Assembly (NCBI GenBank): GCA_029782215.1
Contig: JAKOVD010000066.1
Span: forward strand, 1-64,000
DNA: 64,000 bases
Direction: 5' to 3'
DNA from: Chloroflexota bacterium
GTDB taxonomy: Bacteria > Chloroflexota > Anaerolineae > J102
The notes below the pieces were generated by a model. The model ran no database searches and was not told the origin of the DNA. It was given only the letters and a program-made list of their open reading frames with translations. A program made the translations under genes and the position numbers. Numbering within the stretch: position 1 is the stretch's first letter; each line of letters starts with the position of its first letter. Below are positions 8,651 through 18,674 of this stretch, one piece after another.

Positions 8651-11548
8651 ATGTCTGCGCCGAATCTCTTCCCCGACAAGCTTCCCGGCAGCGCCGTCGC
8701 CAGGCGCCGCCGTCGCTTGATCGTGTTCGGCCTGCTGGGGCTGCTCATGGTGCTTGCCCTGGGCCTTCGCATCTACGCCCTCAACTCGCTGCCGCCCTAT
8801 CTGTGGTGGGACGAGGCAACGCAGGGACTTGATGCCCGCAACCTGCTCCACGGGCACTTCCAGGTCTTCTTTCCCAGCGCCGAGGGCAAGGAGCCTCTCT
8901 ATATCTACCTGACGGCGCCCCTGGTGGCGGTGTGGGATGGCCAGCCCTTTGCCACGCGGCTGGCGGGTGCTCTGCTGGGCATGCTCATGGTGCCCGTGCT
9001 CTTCTTCACGGCGCGTTCCCTTTGGTACGACCAGGAGCGGGGGGAATGGGTGGGTCTCATCGCTGCGGCTTTTTGGGTCACCAACTACTGGGCCTTGAGC
9101 ATGAACCGGATCGGCTTCCAGGTGAACGCCTTGCCGCTGGCGCTCACGCTGGCGGTCCTGGCCTGGACGAACTGGACCCGGCGGCCCGGCGCACGCCGCG
9201 CGGTCGTGTTCGGACTCTGTGCAGGCCTCACCCTGCTGACCTACCTGGCGGCCAGGATCACGCCCCTGCTTTGGGTGGCGCTCTATCTGGCGCTGCCCAA
9301 GCCCCGGCGGCGTGCGCTCATGAAGACCGTACCGCACGCGCTTGTGGCATTTCTTGTCCTTGTCCTGCCGCTTGCTGCCTATCTGCTCCTCAACCCGGAG
9401 GTGGCGCGCACAAGGGTCGGGGTTTTTCCCCTTCTGAGCGAGTCAGGTGATTTCGCCACCTGGATCGATGCTTTGACCTCCAGCGCCCGGAGTGTTGCGG
9501 GCGTCTTTCTGGGCGTCACCGGTGATCCGATCCTGCGGCACAACATCCCGTACCGCCCGCCGTTTTCCGTGCTGATGGCGGGACTCTTTGCTTTGGGCCT
9601 CGTGCTGGGCGCCGTGCGCCTTTTTCGCCGTGAGCAGCGAAGCTGGACCTTGCTGCTCTGGCTGGCGATCCTGTGCGTGCCGGGTGTGCTCGCTATCGCC
9701 AGCAACCCCCATTTTCCGCGGCTTTTCGGCGCCCTGCCCGCCGCGCTTCTGCTGGCAGCGTGGGGCGCCAGCGCCCTCCTGGCCCCGCTGCGGCGTTGGG
9801 GACGCGCCGGCAGCATCCTGGCGGTGGCGCTGGTGGTGCTGGCCGTTTGTTTTGAAGGGGCGCGCACGGTCCAGGCCTATTTCGTGACCTGGAAGAACAT
9901 GGATCTTTATGCGGACTTCGAGGGTGATCTCTGGACCCTGGGCGAACGCATTACGGCGGCGAACAACGCCATCGGCGTGGTCCCGCTGGCGGCCGACGAC
10001 GCCATGGTCCTGGAATACGGCTTTGACAAGACGCCGCTGCTGCGGCTGGATGCCGGCGAGCCCGATGTCGAGTCCGGGCTTGCCGCCAGGCTCAATACGG
10101 CGGGAGGCAAGGACGTCCTGCTGCCGGTCTGGCAGGAGGCGCCTTACCTGTGGGCCGACCCCAAGAACAGCGTCCTCTTCTACCTCCTGCGCGAGGGTCG
10201 CCAGGTGCGTGAGCAAAAACTGGGTCATCACAAGCTTTTGACGGTCGCCCTGGGGCCGCACCCGCAGTTTGACGCCGAAGGCCAACGAGTGAACCTGGCG
10301 CAACCTTTCAGCGATGGCGTCCAGCTTGTCGCAGCACGCTGGGGCGGCGCCTATCCCAACGCTGACCGCAGTGCTGCCTCAGCCGCGGCCGGCACCAAGC
10401 TTTGGGCGATCCTGACCTGGCAAATGGCCAACCCCTCACCGGATTTCGCCGCAAGCGTCGAGATGATCGATGCACAGGGCCACCGGCTCGCCATCTCCGA
10501 CCAGCAGATGCTGCGGGTCGACCCCGAGGCGCCAGTGGCCACGGCGGGACCACAGACCGTGCGAACCTATCACCTCCTGGATGTGCCAGCGACGCAGCCT
10601 CCGGGAGAGGTGAAGTTGCGCGCCTATGCCTTTGACGCCAGGAAAAACGTGCTCCTCGCCCCTACGGGGCGCGAGATAGCCGCTGGCGTGCCCCTGGGAA
10701 CGGCGACGATCATCCCTGCCGGCGAACCCGTCGCAGCGGGCGCCCACATCGCTCATCCCCTGGCAGTCTCGTTTCCGTCGGGGGTGTCACTCGTGGGCAT
10801 GGACGACTATCCTGCCGTCGTTGCGCCGGGGCTGCCGCTCACCCTGCGCCTGTTCTGGCACGTTGACGAGCTCCTCACCCGGCCGGTGGATTTCACCGTG
10901 ACGATGGGTGACACCGGGCTGGCGGCCACGACATCGCTCCCGGCGGGCACCCCTGCCGGTCAGGTGATCCATTCTTATGTCGATTTCCAGCTCCCTCCCG
11001 ATCTGCCGTTAGGCCGGCAGGTCTTGTCGCTGCAAGCAGATGGCGGCCAGGCGGGTGTAACCCAACTTGGTGAGGTCGAGATCGGCGGGCGACCCCGGCA
11101 GTTTGTGCGGCCCGCTATATCGCAGCCTGCGCCGGCCAGTTTCGGCGACCAGGTGGCGCTGGAGGGGATGGCCGGCTGGCCAGAGCCTCCTTTCCACCCT
11201 GGCGACACGGCGCGGTTTGACCTGGTCTGGAAAGTCAAGAATACGCCAACCGCCGACCTGGTTCGCTTCGTCCATGTGCTGGACGCTGCGGGCCACCTCA
11301 TGGCCCAACAGGACACCATCCCCTGCGCCGGCGAGTGTCCTGCGCGTTCCTGGCTGCCAGGTGAATTCTTGACCGATCAGGTCGAGCTTGCCCTGCCCGC
11401 CGACCTGCCGGAGGGCGCCTACACCCTCGTGACGGGCTGGTATGACGCCAGGTCGCAGCAGCGTCTACCCGCCACCGGCGCCGGGGGCCAGCGCCTGGCA
11501 GACGACGTGATGCCCTTGCCGGTCACGCTGAACGTGGCCAAGCCCTGA
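8651..11548 (+). CDS. GT39-type (PMT-like) membrane glycosyltransferase
   Basis: I chose the ATG at 8651 (MSAPNLFPDK, 965 residues). The frame extends upstream to 8489, but that stretch is basic, not membrane-like, and overlaps the divergent gene. Residues from about 30 to 450 hold roughly ten membrane helices. The first extracytoplasmic loop contains WWDEATQGLDARNLL, the acidic loop typical of GT-C/GT39 enzymes, where an Asp/Glu binds the polyprenyl-phosphate sugar donor. The second half (about 470-965) is a soluble beta-sandwich region with repeated lobes. Such enzymes add sugars from lipid carriers to acceptors outside the membrane; the acceptor here is unknown. The gene converges on glyQS. 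Confidence 0.8.
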   Translation: MSAPNLFPDKLPGSAVARRRRRLIVFGLLGLLMVLALGLRIYALNSLPPYLWWDEATQGLDARNLLHGHFQVFFPSAEGKEPLYIYLTAPLVAVWDGQPFATRLAGALLGMLMVPVLFFTARSLWYDQERGEWVGLIAAAFWVTNYWALSMNRIGFQVNALPLALTLAVLAWTNWTRRPGARRAVVFGLCAGLTLLTYLAARITPLLWVALYLALPKPRRRALMKTVPHALVAFLVLVLPLAAYLLLNPEVARTRVGVFPLLSESGDFATWIDALTSSARSVAGVFLGVTGDPILRHNIPYRPPFSVLMAGLFALGLVLGAVRLFRREQRSWTLLLWLAILCVPGVLAIASNPHFPRLFGALPAALLLAAWGASALLAPLRRWGRAGSILAVALVVLAVCFEGARTVQAYFVTWKNMDLYADFEGDLWTLGERITAANNAIGVVPLAADDAMVLEYGFDKTPLLRLDAGEPDVESGLAARLNTAGGKDVLLPVWQEAPYLWADPKNSVLFYLLREGRQVREQKLGHHKLLTVALGPHPQFDAEGQRVNLAQPFSDGVQLVAARWGGAYPNADRSAASAAAGTKLWAILTWQMANPSPDFAASVEMIDAQGHRLAISDQQMLRVDPEAPVATAGPQTVRTYHLLDVPATQPPGEVKLRAYAFDARKNVLLAPTGREIAAGVPLGTATIIPAGEPVAAGAHIAHPLAVSFPSGVSLVGMDDYPAVVAPGLPLTLRLFWHVDELLTRPVDFTVTMGDTGLAATTSLPAGTPAGQVIHSYVDFQLPPDLPLGRQVLSLQADGGQAGVTQLGEVEIGGRPRQFVRPAISQPAPASFGDQVALEGMAGWPEPPFHPGDTARFDLVWKVKNTPTADLVRFVHVLDAAGHLMAQQDTIPCAGECPARSWLPGEFLTDQVELALPADLPEGAYTLVTGWYDARSQQRLPATGAGGQRLADDVMPLPVTLNVAKP

Positions 11549-11588
11549 CAGGCAGCCCGCGGCCGGGCCGCCTGCCAGGTGGAAGTCC

Positions 11589-14585
11589 TCAGAATCCCTG
11601 GAGCAGCGTCAGGTCGGCGATGCCGTCGGGCAGAGCGGCGATGGCCTGCACCAACCCCAAACGGGCCGACCGCAGAGCCGGTTCTTCGGCCATCACAAGC
11701 ACGGCGTCGAAGAAGGCATTGATCGGCGCCCGCAGGCTGCCCAGCACGGACAACAGCGTGGGGACGTCGGGCTGTGCCTGCACGGCCGCGGCTGCTTCCT
11801 GGTACGTCTCCCAAAGACGGCGGTGGACGGGTTCGGGGTCGACCTCGGGATGGATGGCATGGCGCTCGGACAGGCTGCGCACGATGCGCTTACAGCGGGC
11901 ATAGGCGGTGAAGTCGTCGATCCAGCCCGGCTGACCGATGCCGGCCGACAGCGCTCTCACAGCAGCGTAGGCGCCAGCGGGGTTGTTGCCCTGGCCGGCC
12001 AGGACAGCCTCGGTTACGTCGTGGGCGAATCCTTCTTCGCGCAGGACGCCGTAGAGACGGCGGGTGATGAAGTCCCGGCAGTCCTGGAGAACTTCACCGG
12101 TCACCATGACCGGCTGCAGGGAGGCCGCGGCCCGCAGACCTGCCTCCAGGTCGAACGGCTTCCCGGAGACGAGCAGGTTGCCCACGATGCCGAGGGCGTC
12201 ACGGCGCAGGCCAAAGGGGTCAGCCGTGCTCTTGGGCGCCAGGCCAACGGCAAACAGCCCGACGAGGCTGTCGAGGCGATTGGCGAGATTGAGCGCCATC
12301 CCGGCCGGGCTTAGGGCTTCGTCCGGCCGGACGACATACGCTTCCCGGATGGCCCGCGCCACCTCGGCTGTCTCGCCGCTGCTCAACGCGTAGATCTCGC
12401 CCATAATGCCCTGCAGCGAGGTGATCTCGACCACCATGTGCGTGGCGAGGTCCGCCTTGGCGAGCAGTGCGGCGCGCCTGGCGGAAGCAAGCTCAGCCTC
12501 TGACAAGCCGAGCTGCAACGCTACGGGCTCCACCAACTGCTCCAGGCGGTAGACCTTTGCCAGCATGGAGCCGAGCTGTTCCTGGAACGTCAGGGTCGCC
12601 AGGTTCTTGTTGAAGTCCTCGAGGGGGCGTTTGCGATCATCGCGCACAAAATAGGCGGCGTCTGCATAGCGAGCGCGCAGCACGGCTTCGTTCCCTGCCG
12701 TCACCAGCTCCCGATCACGGTCGGCGCCGTTGGCCACGGTCACAAAGTAAGGGAGCATGGCGCCCTGACCATCGACCACGGGGAAGTAGCGCTGGTGCTT
12801 CTTCATGACGGTGATGAGCACAGGCGCCGGCAGGTCGAGATAGGCGGGGTCAAAGCGTCCCAGCAGGTGCAGCGGCTGCTCCACCAGGTCCGTGACTTCG
12901 TCCAGCAGCGCCTCGTCCATCAGCACGCGCCCCCCGATCGCTGCTGCCGTTTGTTTCAGGCCCTCGGCGACCAGGCGCCGGCGCTCACTGCGGTCGGTTA
13001 CGATGCCGGCGGCAGCCATCACCTGGGCGTAAGCTGCAGCCGAGGGGATGGCGATAGGCGGCGATCCCTGCGGGCGCAGCCCGCGGCTGGTGCGCCCGCT
13101 CTGGACGCCCGCATAGGCGAAGGGGATCACCTGGTCGCCGTAGAGCGCGACCAGCCAGCGCAGCGGACGGCTGAAGCTGGCATTGCTGTCGTTCCAGCGC
13201 ATCGATTTGCCAAAGCGCAGACCAGACATCAGGGCTTCCAGCAGACCGGGCAGGAGCAGGTAGCTCGGCTGGCCCTCAACCTGCCGCACCGCGTAGAGAT
13301 AGCGTTTGCCGCCTTCTTCACGGATTTCAAGGCTGGAGACAGGCACCCCCTTGCCGTTGGCAAAGCCTTCAGCCGCCTTGGTTGGCTGGCCCAGCGCATC
13401 GAAGGCCCGGTCGGCAGGCGGTCCGCGGAACTCCTGTAGCTCGGGCTGTTGTTGAGCGGACAGCTTGTGCACCTGCACGACCAACCGCCTGGGGGCGCCA
13501 AGCACCTCCACGCCGGCATGAGCCAGCCTGGCGGACGCGAGCGCCGTAGAAACGGCGGTCTGGAGCTGGGCAAGCGCATCCCGCAGGTCGTGCGGCGGTA
13601 GTTCCTCAACGCCGATCTCGAACAGCAGGTCCGCCTCCTCCTGACCGGTGGGCAAGGGGGTGGGATCTGGCAGGGCGGGGGCTGAGGCAGCAGCTTCTTT
13701 CTCCAGGAAGGGGTATTCCATCCGCTGCCGCTGCTCAACATAAGCTTCGGCCACCGCGTGCGTCATGTCGCGCATGCGCCGGAAGTAGTTGGCTCGCTCG
13801 GTGACGCCGATGGCGCCGCGGGTGTCAAGCACGTTGAAGGTGTGCGAGCACTTGAGCACATAGTCGTAGGCGGGGATGACCAATCCGCGTGCCATGGCGG
13901 AGCGGGCTTCTTCCTCGTACAGGTCGTAGAGTCGCTGCAGCCGCTGCACGTCGGCAGTGTTGAAAGCGTAGTCGCAGTGTTCGATCTCGGGCATCCTGAG
14001 AACGTCGCCATAGCTGTGCCTGTCATCCCAACGCAGGTCCCAGACTTCTCTGACCCCTTGCAGGAACATGGCGATGCGTTCCAGCCCGTAGGTGATTTCG
14101 ACGGCGACCGGGTCGAGGTCAAGGCCGCCCGCCTGCTGGAAGTAGGTGAACTGCGTAATCTCCAGACCATCCAGCCAGACTTCCCAACCCAGCCCCCAGG
14201 CTCCCAGCGCCGGACTTTCCCAGTTGTCTTCCACGAAACGAACGTCATGGGCGTCCAGGTCGATGCCAATGGCCCGCAGGCTGTCCAGGTAGAGTTCCTG
14301 GGGATTGCCGGGGTCGGGCTTGAGGATGACCTGATACTGGGTGTGCATCTGCATGCGGTTCGGATTCTCGGCGAAGCGACCGTCGTCCGGGCGGTAGGAT
14401 GGCTCTACGTAGCCAACACGCCAGGGTTCGGGCCCCAGGACGCGCAGGGTGGTGGCGGGATTGGCGGTGCCCGCTCCTACCTTCTCGCTGTAGGGCTGCC
14501 AGATCAAACATCCCCGGCTGGCCCAGTAGCGTTCGAGGCGGGAGATCATGTCTTGGAAGTTCAGAGCTTGCGCGCTTGCAGTCAT
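11589..14585 (-). CDS. glyQS: glycine--tRNA ligase, fused alpha and beta subunits
   Basis: The single 998-residue chain contains both subunits of bacterial tetrameric glycyl-tRNA synthetase. Residues about 1-295 are Gly[30 protein letters not shown], the catalytic-core [14 protein letters not shown] linker of some 20 Pro/Ala-rich residues follows. Residues about 318-998 are Gly[21 protein letters not shown] and a C-terminal DALR-like anticodon region. It charges tRNA-Gly. In most bacteria glyQ and glyS are separate genes; fused forms are known in Chlamydia and some other lineages. No T-box leader is seen upstream of the start at 14585. The fusion is in frame without any sign of assembly error. 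Confidence 0.94.
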   Translation of the reverse strand: MTASAQALNFQDMISRLERYWASRGCLIWQPYSEKVGAGTANPATTLRVLGPEPWRVGYVEPSYRPDDGRFAENPNRMQMHTQYQVILKPDPGNPQELYLDSLRAIGIDLDAHDVRFVEDNWESPALGAWGLGWEVWLDGLEITQFTYFQQAGGLDLDPVAVEITYGLERIAMFLQGVREVWDLRWDDRHSYGDVLRMPEIEHCDYAFNTADVQRLQRLYDLYEEEARSAMARGLVIPAYDYVLKCSHTFNVLDTRGAIGVTERANYFRRMRDMTHAVAEAYVEQRQRMEYPFLEKEAAASAPALPDPTPLPTGQEEADLLFEIGVEELPPHDLRDALAQLQTAVSTALASARLAHAGVEVLGAPRRLVVQVHKLSAQQQPELQEFRGPPADRAFDALGQPTKAAEGFANGKGVPVSSLEIREEGGKRYLYAVRQVEGQPSYLLLPGLLEALMSGLRFGKSMRWNDSNASFSRPLRWLVALYGDQVIPFAYAGVQSGRTSRGLRPQGSPPIAIPSAAAYAQVMAAAGIVTDRSERRRLVAEGLKQTAAAIGGRVLMDEALLDEVTDLVEQPLHLLGRFDPAYLDLPAPVLITVMKKHQRYFPVVDGQGAMLPYFVTVANGADRDRELVTAGNEAVLRARYADAAYFVRDDRKRPLEDFNKNLATLTFQEQLGSMLAKVYRLEQLVEPVALQLGLSEAELASARRAALLAKADLATHMVVEITSLQGIMGEIYALSSGETAEVARAIREAYVVRPDEALSPAGMALNLANRLDSLVGLFAVGLAPKSTADPFGLRRDALGIVGNLLVSGKPFDLEAGLRAAASLQPVMVTGEVLQDCRDFITRRLYGVLREEGFAHDVTEAVLAGQGNNPAGAYAAVRALSAGIGQPGWIDDFTAYARCKRIVRSLSERHAIHPEVDPEPVHRRLWETYQEAAAAVQAQPDVPTLLSVLGSLRAPINAFFDAVLVMAEEPALRSARLGLVQAIAALPDGIADLTLLQGF

Positions 14586-14760
14586 TAATCATTTCCTCAG
14601 ATGAGAAGAGCACATGGGCGATGGGCGGTAAAGAATTGGCAGATTCTTGCCAGCCGTTCGCGGTGGGTGCAGGTCGTGATTCTAACATTGGAGACAGATT
14701 TCATGCAGTCCGGGAAGGCCGCAAGACCGCAACTGGGCCGGTAAAAAGGTTCGTGTGGCT

Positions 14761-14788
14761 TTGCACACCGGGCACTGACCACTATAAT
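14761..14788 (+). promoter_or_regulatory. promoter of the ba3 oxidase operon
   Basis: TTGCAC (14761-14766), a 16-bp spacer and a consensus TATAAT (14783-14788) lie 58 bases before the first oxidase gene. It is one of the clearest housekeeping-type promoters in the window. Confidence 0.75.
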
Positions 14789-14846
14789 GGCTGTGCCCTG
14801 CTACCGTTATCACAAACGCTGTCTGCATTTCTCGAGGAGAACGCCC

Positions 14847-14972
14847 ATGGATGACCAACACCATGATGACGACTTCAATCCGATAGGCACGGTTTGGATT
14901 CTCATCATCTTCTTTCTGTTGATTATTGCCTTCTGGGGCTACGCCTATCTCGAACTCCTGGTGCGCTCCTAG
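14847..14972 (+). CDS. cytochrome c oxidase subunit 2A-like small membrane protein
   Basis: This 41-residue protein has a His/Asp-rich N-terminus and one membrane helix (about residues 16-37, VWILIIFFLLIIAFWGYAYL). It stands directly before subunits II and I. This matches subunit IIa of ba3-type (B-family) oxidases, known from the Thermus enzyme, which packs beside subunit I and supplies the first helix that subunit II lacks. A GAGGAGA ribosome site (14834-14840) fits the ATG at 14847. The longer frame beginning at 14787 would place the promoter region inside the gene, so it is rejected. The gene is followed 17 bases later by subunit II. Confidence 0.82.
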   Translation: MDDQHHDDDFNPIGTVWILIIFFLLIIAFWGYAYLELLVRS

Positions 14973-14989
14973 ATTAAGCAGAGGTCGCG

Positions 14990-15475
14990 ATGCACATCCA
15001 CCGATACGAACGTGCCTGGATTTATTTCTCTGTTGGCTTGGTAGTGGTCTTCTTCCTGGCCGTGTTTACCGCGGCTTTCGCGGGCGGCATCAGGCTGCCC
15101 GGACCGCAGGGTGAGGTCAATCCGGCTGACCTGAGCAGCACGGATTTCGCCAATCCGGGCGTTCGGGAGCTGTCGCCGGGCAGCTATGAGGCTTATATCG
15201 TTGCGCAGATCTGGCAGTGGACGCCAAACGAGATCAGAATCCCGGCCGGATCGCAGCTCTCGCTCTACCTGACAAGCCGCGACGTGCAGCACGGGTTCAA
15301 GGTCGAGAATACGGACATCAACCTGATGGTGGTGCCTGGGCAGATTTCGCACGCCACCCGCGTTTTCAACAGGCCGGGTGAGTACCTGATCGTCTGCCAC
15401 GAGTTTTGCGGCGCCCAGCATCAAACGATGGCCGGCAAGATCATCGTCGAAGCGGCTCCCACGCCTGCTCCTTGA
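14990..15475 (+). CDS. cbaB: cytochrome c oxidase subunit II, ba3 type
   Basis: The 161-residue protein has one N-terminal membrane helix (about residues 10-32) and a cupredoxin domain. The binuclear CuA ligands are all visible: His in DVQHGFKV, then [12 protein letters not shown] supplying Cys, Glu (backbone), Cys, His and Met. It takes electrons from cytochrome c and passes them to subunit I. The short length and single helix are typical of the ba3/B family and unlike aa3-type subunit II, which has two helices. It sits in the operon between the small 2A protein and subunit I. Confidence 0.93.
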   Translation: MHIHRYERAWIYFSVGLVVVFFLAVFTAAFAGGIRLPGPQGEVNPADLSSTDFANPGVRELSPGSYEAYIVAQIWQWTPNEIRIPAGSQLSLYLTSRDVQHGFKVENTDINLMVVPGQISHATRVFNRPGEYLIVCHEFCGAQHQTMAGKIIVEAAPTPAP

Positions 15476-15510
15476 GAGCTCTGTCCCTCAGTTCTGCGGA
15501 GAGAACGCCC

Positions 15511-17148
15511 ATGTCTGCCAGTCTGAAACGCGTTTCGCTTTCTTATATCGTGCTTGCCACGGTGGCGCTGTTCATCGGCACCCTGTTTGGGCCTTTCCAG
15601 GCCCTGGACCATGCCCGGCTCAATCTTTATCCTCTCCTGGAGATGGTCCTGCCCTTTGTCAAAAGCTACTATTACGGTCTGAGCCTGCACGGGGTCCTCA
15701 ATGCTCTGGTTTGGACCTTCGCCTTCAGCGCCGGGTTCCTGCTGTTTGGCACCGCCAAGGCGCTCAAGCGGCCCTATCCGCACATGTGGGTGGTGTGGCT
15801 GAGCTTCATCCTGATGCTTGTGGGTGTGGTCGTCACGGCCATCCCGATGCTGGCGAACAAAGCGACCGTGCTCTACACTTTCTACCCGCCGCTGCAGGCA
15901 TCGCCCTTGTTTTACCTGGGCCTGGTCTTGGTTGTGGTCAGCACCTGGGTGACAGGACTGGCTATCGCCCAAATCGTGCGGGCCTGGCGCAAAGAAAATC
16001 GGGGTGAGCGCACGCCGTTGGTGGCGTTTATGTCGCTGGCGACGTACACCATGTGGTTCATTGCCTCTCTGGGCGTGGCGGTCGAGGTGCTGTTCTTCCT
16101 GCTGCCGTGGTCGCTGGGGTTGATCAAGTACATGGACCCGCAGTTGGGCCGTACGCTCTTCTGGTTCACCGGGCATCCGCTGGTCTACTTCTGGCTCCTG
16201 CCCGCCTACGTCGCCTGGTATGCCATTTTGCCGGAACGGGCGGGCGGCAAGCTCTTCTCTGACCCGCTGGCTCGTGTGGTCTTCCTCGTCTTTGTCGTGC
16301 TGTCGACGCCGGTTGGCTTCCACCACCAGTTCACCGATCCGGGCGTCCCGCAGGGCTGGAAGCTGCTGCATTCTGTCTTCACCTTCATTCTGTTCCTGCC
16401 GTCGATGATCACGGCCTTCACCGTCATCGCCTCCGTGGAATATGCGGGCAGACAGCGCGGCGGCAAGGGCGTCTTTGGCTGGCTGGTTAAGCTGCCCTGG
16501 GGCGACCCGGTCGTCACGACCATGCTGCTGGCCGGCATCGGTTTCATGTTCGGCGGCATTGGCGGCCTGATCAATGCCTCCTACAGCATTAACCTGGTCG
16601 TCCACAACACGTCGTTCATCCCCGGCCACTTCCATCTCACCGTCGGCACGGCTGTGACCCTCACCTTTATGGGCGTCGCCTATTGGATCTTGCCGCAGCT
16701 CACGGGCAGGAAGTTGTGGGCGCCGAAGGTGGCAGTGATCCAGGCCCTCTTCTGGTTTGTGGGCGTGATGATCTTCGCCCGTGGCATGCACCTGTCGGGC
16801 ATGGCGGGCATGCCCCGCCGGGTGCCCATGGCCCTGGCCACCTACTGGCTGCCGGCCTGGAATCTCCCGTCGCTGTTTACCGCGGTTGGAGGCTCCATCA
16901 TGTACGTGGGCGCCCTGCTCTTCTTCCTGGTCGTGGTGCTCTCCTTCTTCACAAAGAAGGTTGAGGTGAAGGAAGAGGACTACGAATTCGCTGAAGCGTT
17001 GTCGCCTTCCGATCGCGCCCCGGCTATTCTCGAGAACTGGGGTTTGTGGGTCGCGGTCGCCGTCGCTCTCATCATCGTGGCCTATCTTCCCTACCTGATC
17101 ACTTACAGTTACAACTTCATCTCGCCTGGCTACAGCGGCATCTGGTAG
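15511..17148 (+). CDS. cbaA: cytochrome c oxidase subunit I, ba3 type
   Basis: The 545-residue polytopic heme-copper oxidase subunit has the key histidines: HGVLNALVW for the low-spin heme, [13 protein letters not shown] for CuB with its cross-linked tyrosine, the HH pair in FHHQFTDPG, and [12 protein letters not shown] for the high-spin heme. It reduces oxygen to water and pumps protons. The ATG at 15511 sits after GGAGAGAA and gives a normal ba3 N-terminus; the frame is open further upstream but overlaps subunit II. No subunit III, cytochrome c or assembly genes follow, so the operon is minimal. A strong terminator closes it at 17171. The organism can probably respire at low oxygen, since ba3 enzymes have high affinity. 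Confidence 0.94.
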   Translation: MSASLKRVSLSYIVLATVALFIGTLFGPFQALDHARLNLYPLLEMVLPFVKSYYYGLSLHGVLNALVWTFAFSAGFLLFGTAKALKRPYPHMWVVWLSFILMLVGVVVTAIPMLANKATVLYTFYPPLQASPLFYLGLVLVVVSTWVTGLAIAQIVRAWRKENRGERTPLVAFMSLATYTMWFIASLGVAVEVLFFLLPWSLGLIKYMDPQLGRTLFWFTGHPLVYFWLLPAYVAWYAILPERAGGKLFSDPLARVVFLVFVVLSTPVGFHHQFTDPGVPQGWKLLHSVFTFILFLPSMITAFTVIASVEYAGRQRGGKGVFGWLVKLPWGDPVVTTMLLAGIGFMFGGIGGLINASYSINLVVHNTSFIPGHFHLTVGTAVTLTFMGVAYWILPQLTGRKLWAPKVAVIQALFWFVGVMIFARGMHLSGMAGMPRRVPMALATYWLPAWNLPSLFTAVGGSIMYVGALLFFLVVVLSFFTKKVEVKEEDYEFAEALSPSDRAPAILENWGLWVAVAVALIIVAYLPYLITYSYNFISPGYSGIW

Positions 17149-17170
17149 CCGGACGAGCCAGCCGACAATC

Positions 17171-17203
17171 AAAGGGTGCGAGCGCTGCTTGCACCCTTTT
17201 TTT
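17171..17203 (+). terminator. strong intrinsic terminator of the oxidase operon
   Basis: AAAGGGTGCGAGC (17171-17183) pairs with GCTTGCACCCTTT (17187-17199), 13 bp with one G-U, and a GCT loop. A run of seven T (17197-17203) follows. It lies 22 bases after the subunit I stop. Confidence 0.92.
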
Positions 17204-17226
17204 GTGCGCCTCAGCGGCCTGGCCGG

Positions 17227-17256
17227 TTGGGGCCTGGTCCGGCGCCGTGCTATCCT
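17227..17256 (+). promoter_or_regulatory. putative promoter of the GT4/GH2 pair
   Basis: TTGGGG (17227-17232), an 18-bp spacer and TATCCT (17251-17256) lie between the oxidase terminator and the glycosyltransferase start at 17321. Confidence 0.45.
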
Positions 17257-17320
17257 CACGCCACGGCTGTGCTCCAGACCGGATCGTACAGATGCTTCGC
17301 CGGCTTGACCCGGCGCCGGT

Positions 17321-18643
17321 GTGCTCCTGGCAGTGCGTAGACCTGTGCACCTCCTGATTCTGACCCCGCAGTTTCCCTTTCCGCCCCATCAAGGCACGAC
17401 CCTGCGCAACTACAATTTGCTTGCGGGGCTGGCGGCGCGACACACGATCGACCTCTTCAGCCTCCTGGCGCCGGGTGACGATCCTGGCGCCGGCGATGTT
17501 CGCGACCTGGTCAACATCCTTGTTACGGCGCCGCAGCCAGTGCGTCCGACGTCCGCGCGCCTGCGCAGTCTGTTTTTGAGCGCTCTGCCTGACATGGCGC
17601 TGCGGCTGTGGAATCCTGAGGCGTTTGCGAAGCTAGCAGCGCACTATGCGGCCCATCCGCCGCAGGCGGTGCAGGTCGAGGGCATTGAGATGGCGCCCTA
17701 CTTGCTCGCCCTGCAGGACGCTGGTGCAAAGCTCCCGATCGTCATGTATGACGCCCACAACGCCGAAACGCTCCTGCAGCGCCGCGCCTTTGCCGCCGAT
17801 CTGCGTCGCCCTGCCCGGTGGCCGGCGGCGGCCTATTCGGCAGTCCAGACCCTGAAGTTAGGCCGCTATGAACGCCGCATCCTGCTGGCAGCCGATGGCG
17901 TTGCCGCCGTGAGCGAAGCGGATGCGGAGGTGCTGCGCCGCCAGGCGCCGGGAGCGATCCCCGAAGTGGTGACCAACGGCGTCGACCTGGTGTTCTATGA
18001 TCCCGCCCTTTCCTATCCAAACCCTTACGCGGGCTCGGGTTCGCAGGACGGACCACGCCTGGTCTTTACCGGCAAGATGGACTTCCGGCCCAATGTCGAC
18101 GGCGTACGCTGGTTTGTGAACAACGTTCTGCCGCAGCTGCGGGCGGTCTATCCTGCCCTGGAATTCTGGATCGTTGGCCGCAATCCCCATCCCCGGCTGC
18201 GGGTCCTGGAAGGACGCCCAGGCGTCGTCATCACGGGCGCTGTGCCGGACATCCGCCCCTACCTGGCGCACGCACAGCTCAACGTGGTGCCGTTGCTGGC
18301 CGGCGGCGGGACAAGACTGAAGATCCTCGAGGCGCTGGCGATGGCGCGCCCCGTCGTTTCGACCCGGCTGGGCGCCGAGGGCTTTCCCGTGGTTGACGGC
18401 ACGCACCTGGCGCTTGCCGACACGGCCGAGGATTTCGCCGGGCGCTGCCTGCAGTTGCTGGCGCAGCCTGAGGAAGCAGAGGCCATGGGGCGGCGCGGCC
18501 GGGCTTTTGTCGCGGCCGGATACAGTTGGAGCCGGGTGGTCCCCCGTCTTGAGCACCTCTATCTCCAGACCCGGCGCTGGAGCGGCAAATCGGTGCCGGC
18601 GCCCGGACAGGCGGCCGACGATGAGGGCGAATCCGGTGAATGA
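17321..18643 (+). CDS. GT4-family glycosyltransferase (GT-B fold)
   Basis: The protein is about 440 residues from a GTG start at 17321; a second GTG at 17333 would give MRRPVHLLIL and is equally plausible. N-terminal QFPFPPHQGTTLRNYNLLAGL is the acceptor-side glycine loop region (shown across two strands). The C-terminal Rossmann half has FTGKMDFRPNVDGV, ITGAVPDIRPYL and GGGTRLKILEALAMARPVV, the nucleotide-sugar binding block with its catalytic-type glutamate (E of KILEALA). It transfers a sugar from a nucleotide donor to an unknown acceptor in cell-surface glycan assembly. The GH2 gene starts 31 bases downstream on the same strand. Confidence 0.87.
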   Translation: MLLAVRRPVHLLILTPQFPFPPHQGTTLRNYNLLAGLAARHTIDLFSLLAPGDDPGAGDVRDLVNILVTAPQPVRPTSARLRSLFLSALPDMALRLWNPEAFAKLAAHYAAHPPQAVQVEGIEMAPYLLALQDAGAKLPIVMYDAHNAETLLQRRAFAADLRRPARWPAAAYSAVQTLKLGRYERRILLAADGVAAVSEADAEVLRRQAPGAIPEVVTNGVDLVFYDPALSYPNPYAGSGSQDGPRLVFTGKMDFRPNVDGVRWFVNNVLPQLRAVYPALEFWIVGRNPHPRLRVLEGRPGVVITGAVPDIRPYLAHAQLNVVPLLAGGGTRLKILEALAMARPVVSTRLGAEGFPVVDGTHLALADTAEDFAGRCLQLLAQPEEAEAMGRRGRAFVAAGYSWSRVVPRLEHLYLQTRRWSGKSVPAPGQAADDEGESGE

Positions 18644-18674
18644 GATGGCGTTGTAGGCCAGGTCGCCGCCTTCC

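Noticed and set aside
11551-11576. hairpin between the GT39-type gene and glyQS
   Set aside because: The GC-rich stem is interrupted by mismatches and has no U-run, so it cannot be called with confidence.
14586-14760. T-box leader for glyQS
   Set aside because: No AGGGTGGNACCGCG-like antiterminator bulge or terminator stem is readable on the minus strand upstream of the start.
15421-17259. 612-codon open frame antisense to oxidase subunit I
   Set aside because: The peptide is an Arg/His/Gln/Glu-rich shadow of membrane codons and overlaps the terminator of the true operon.
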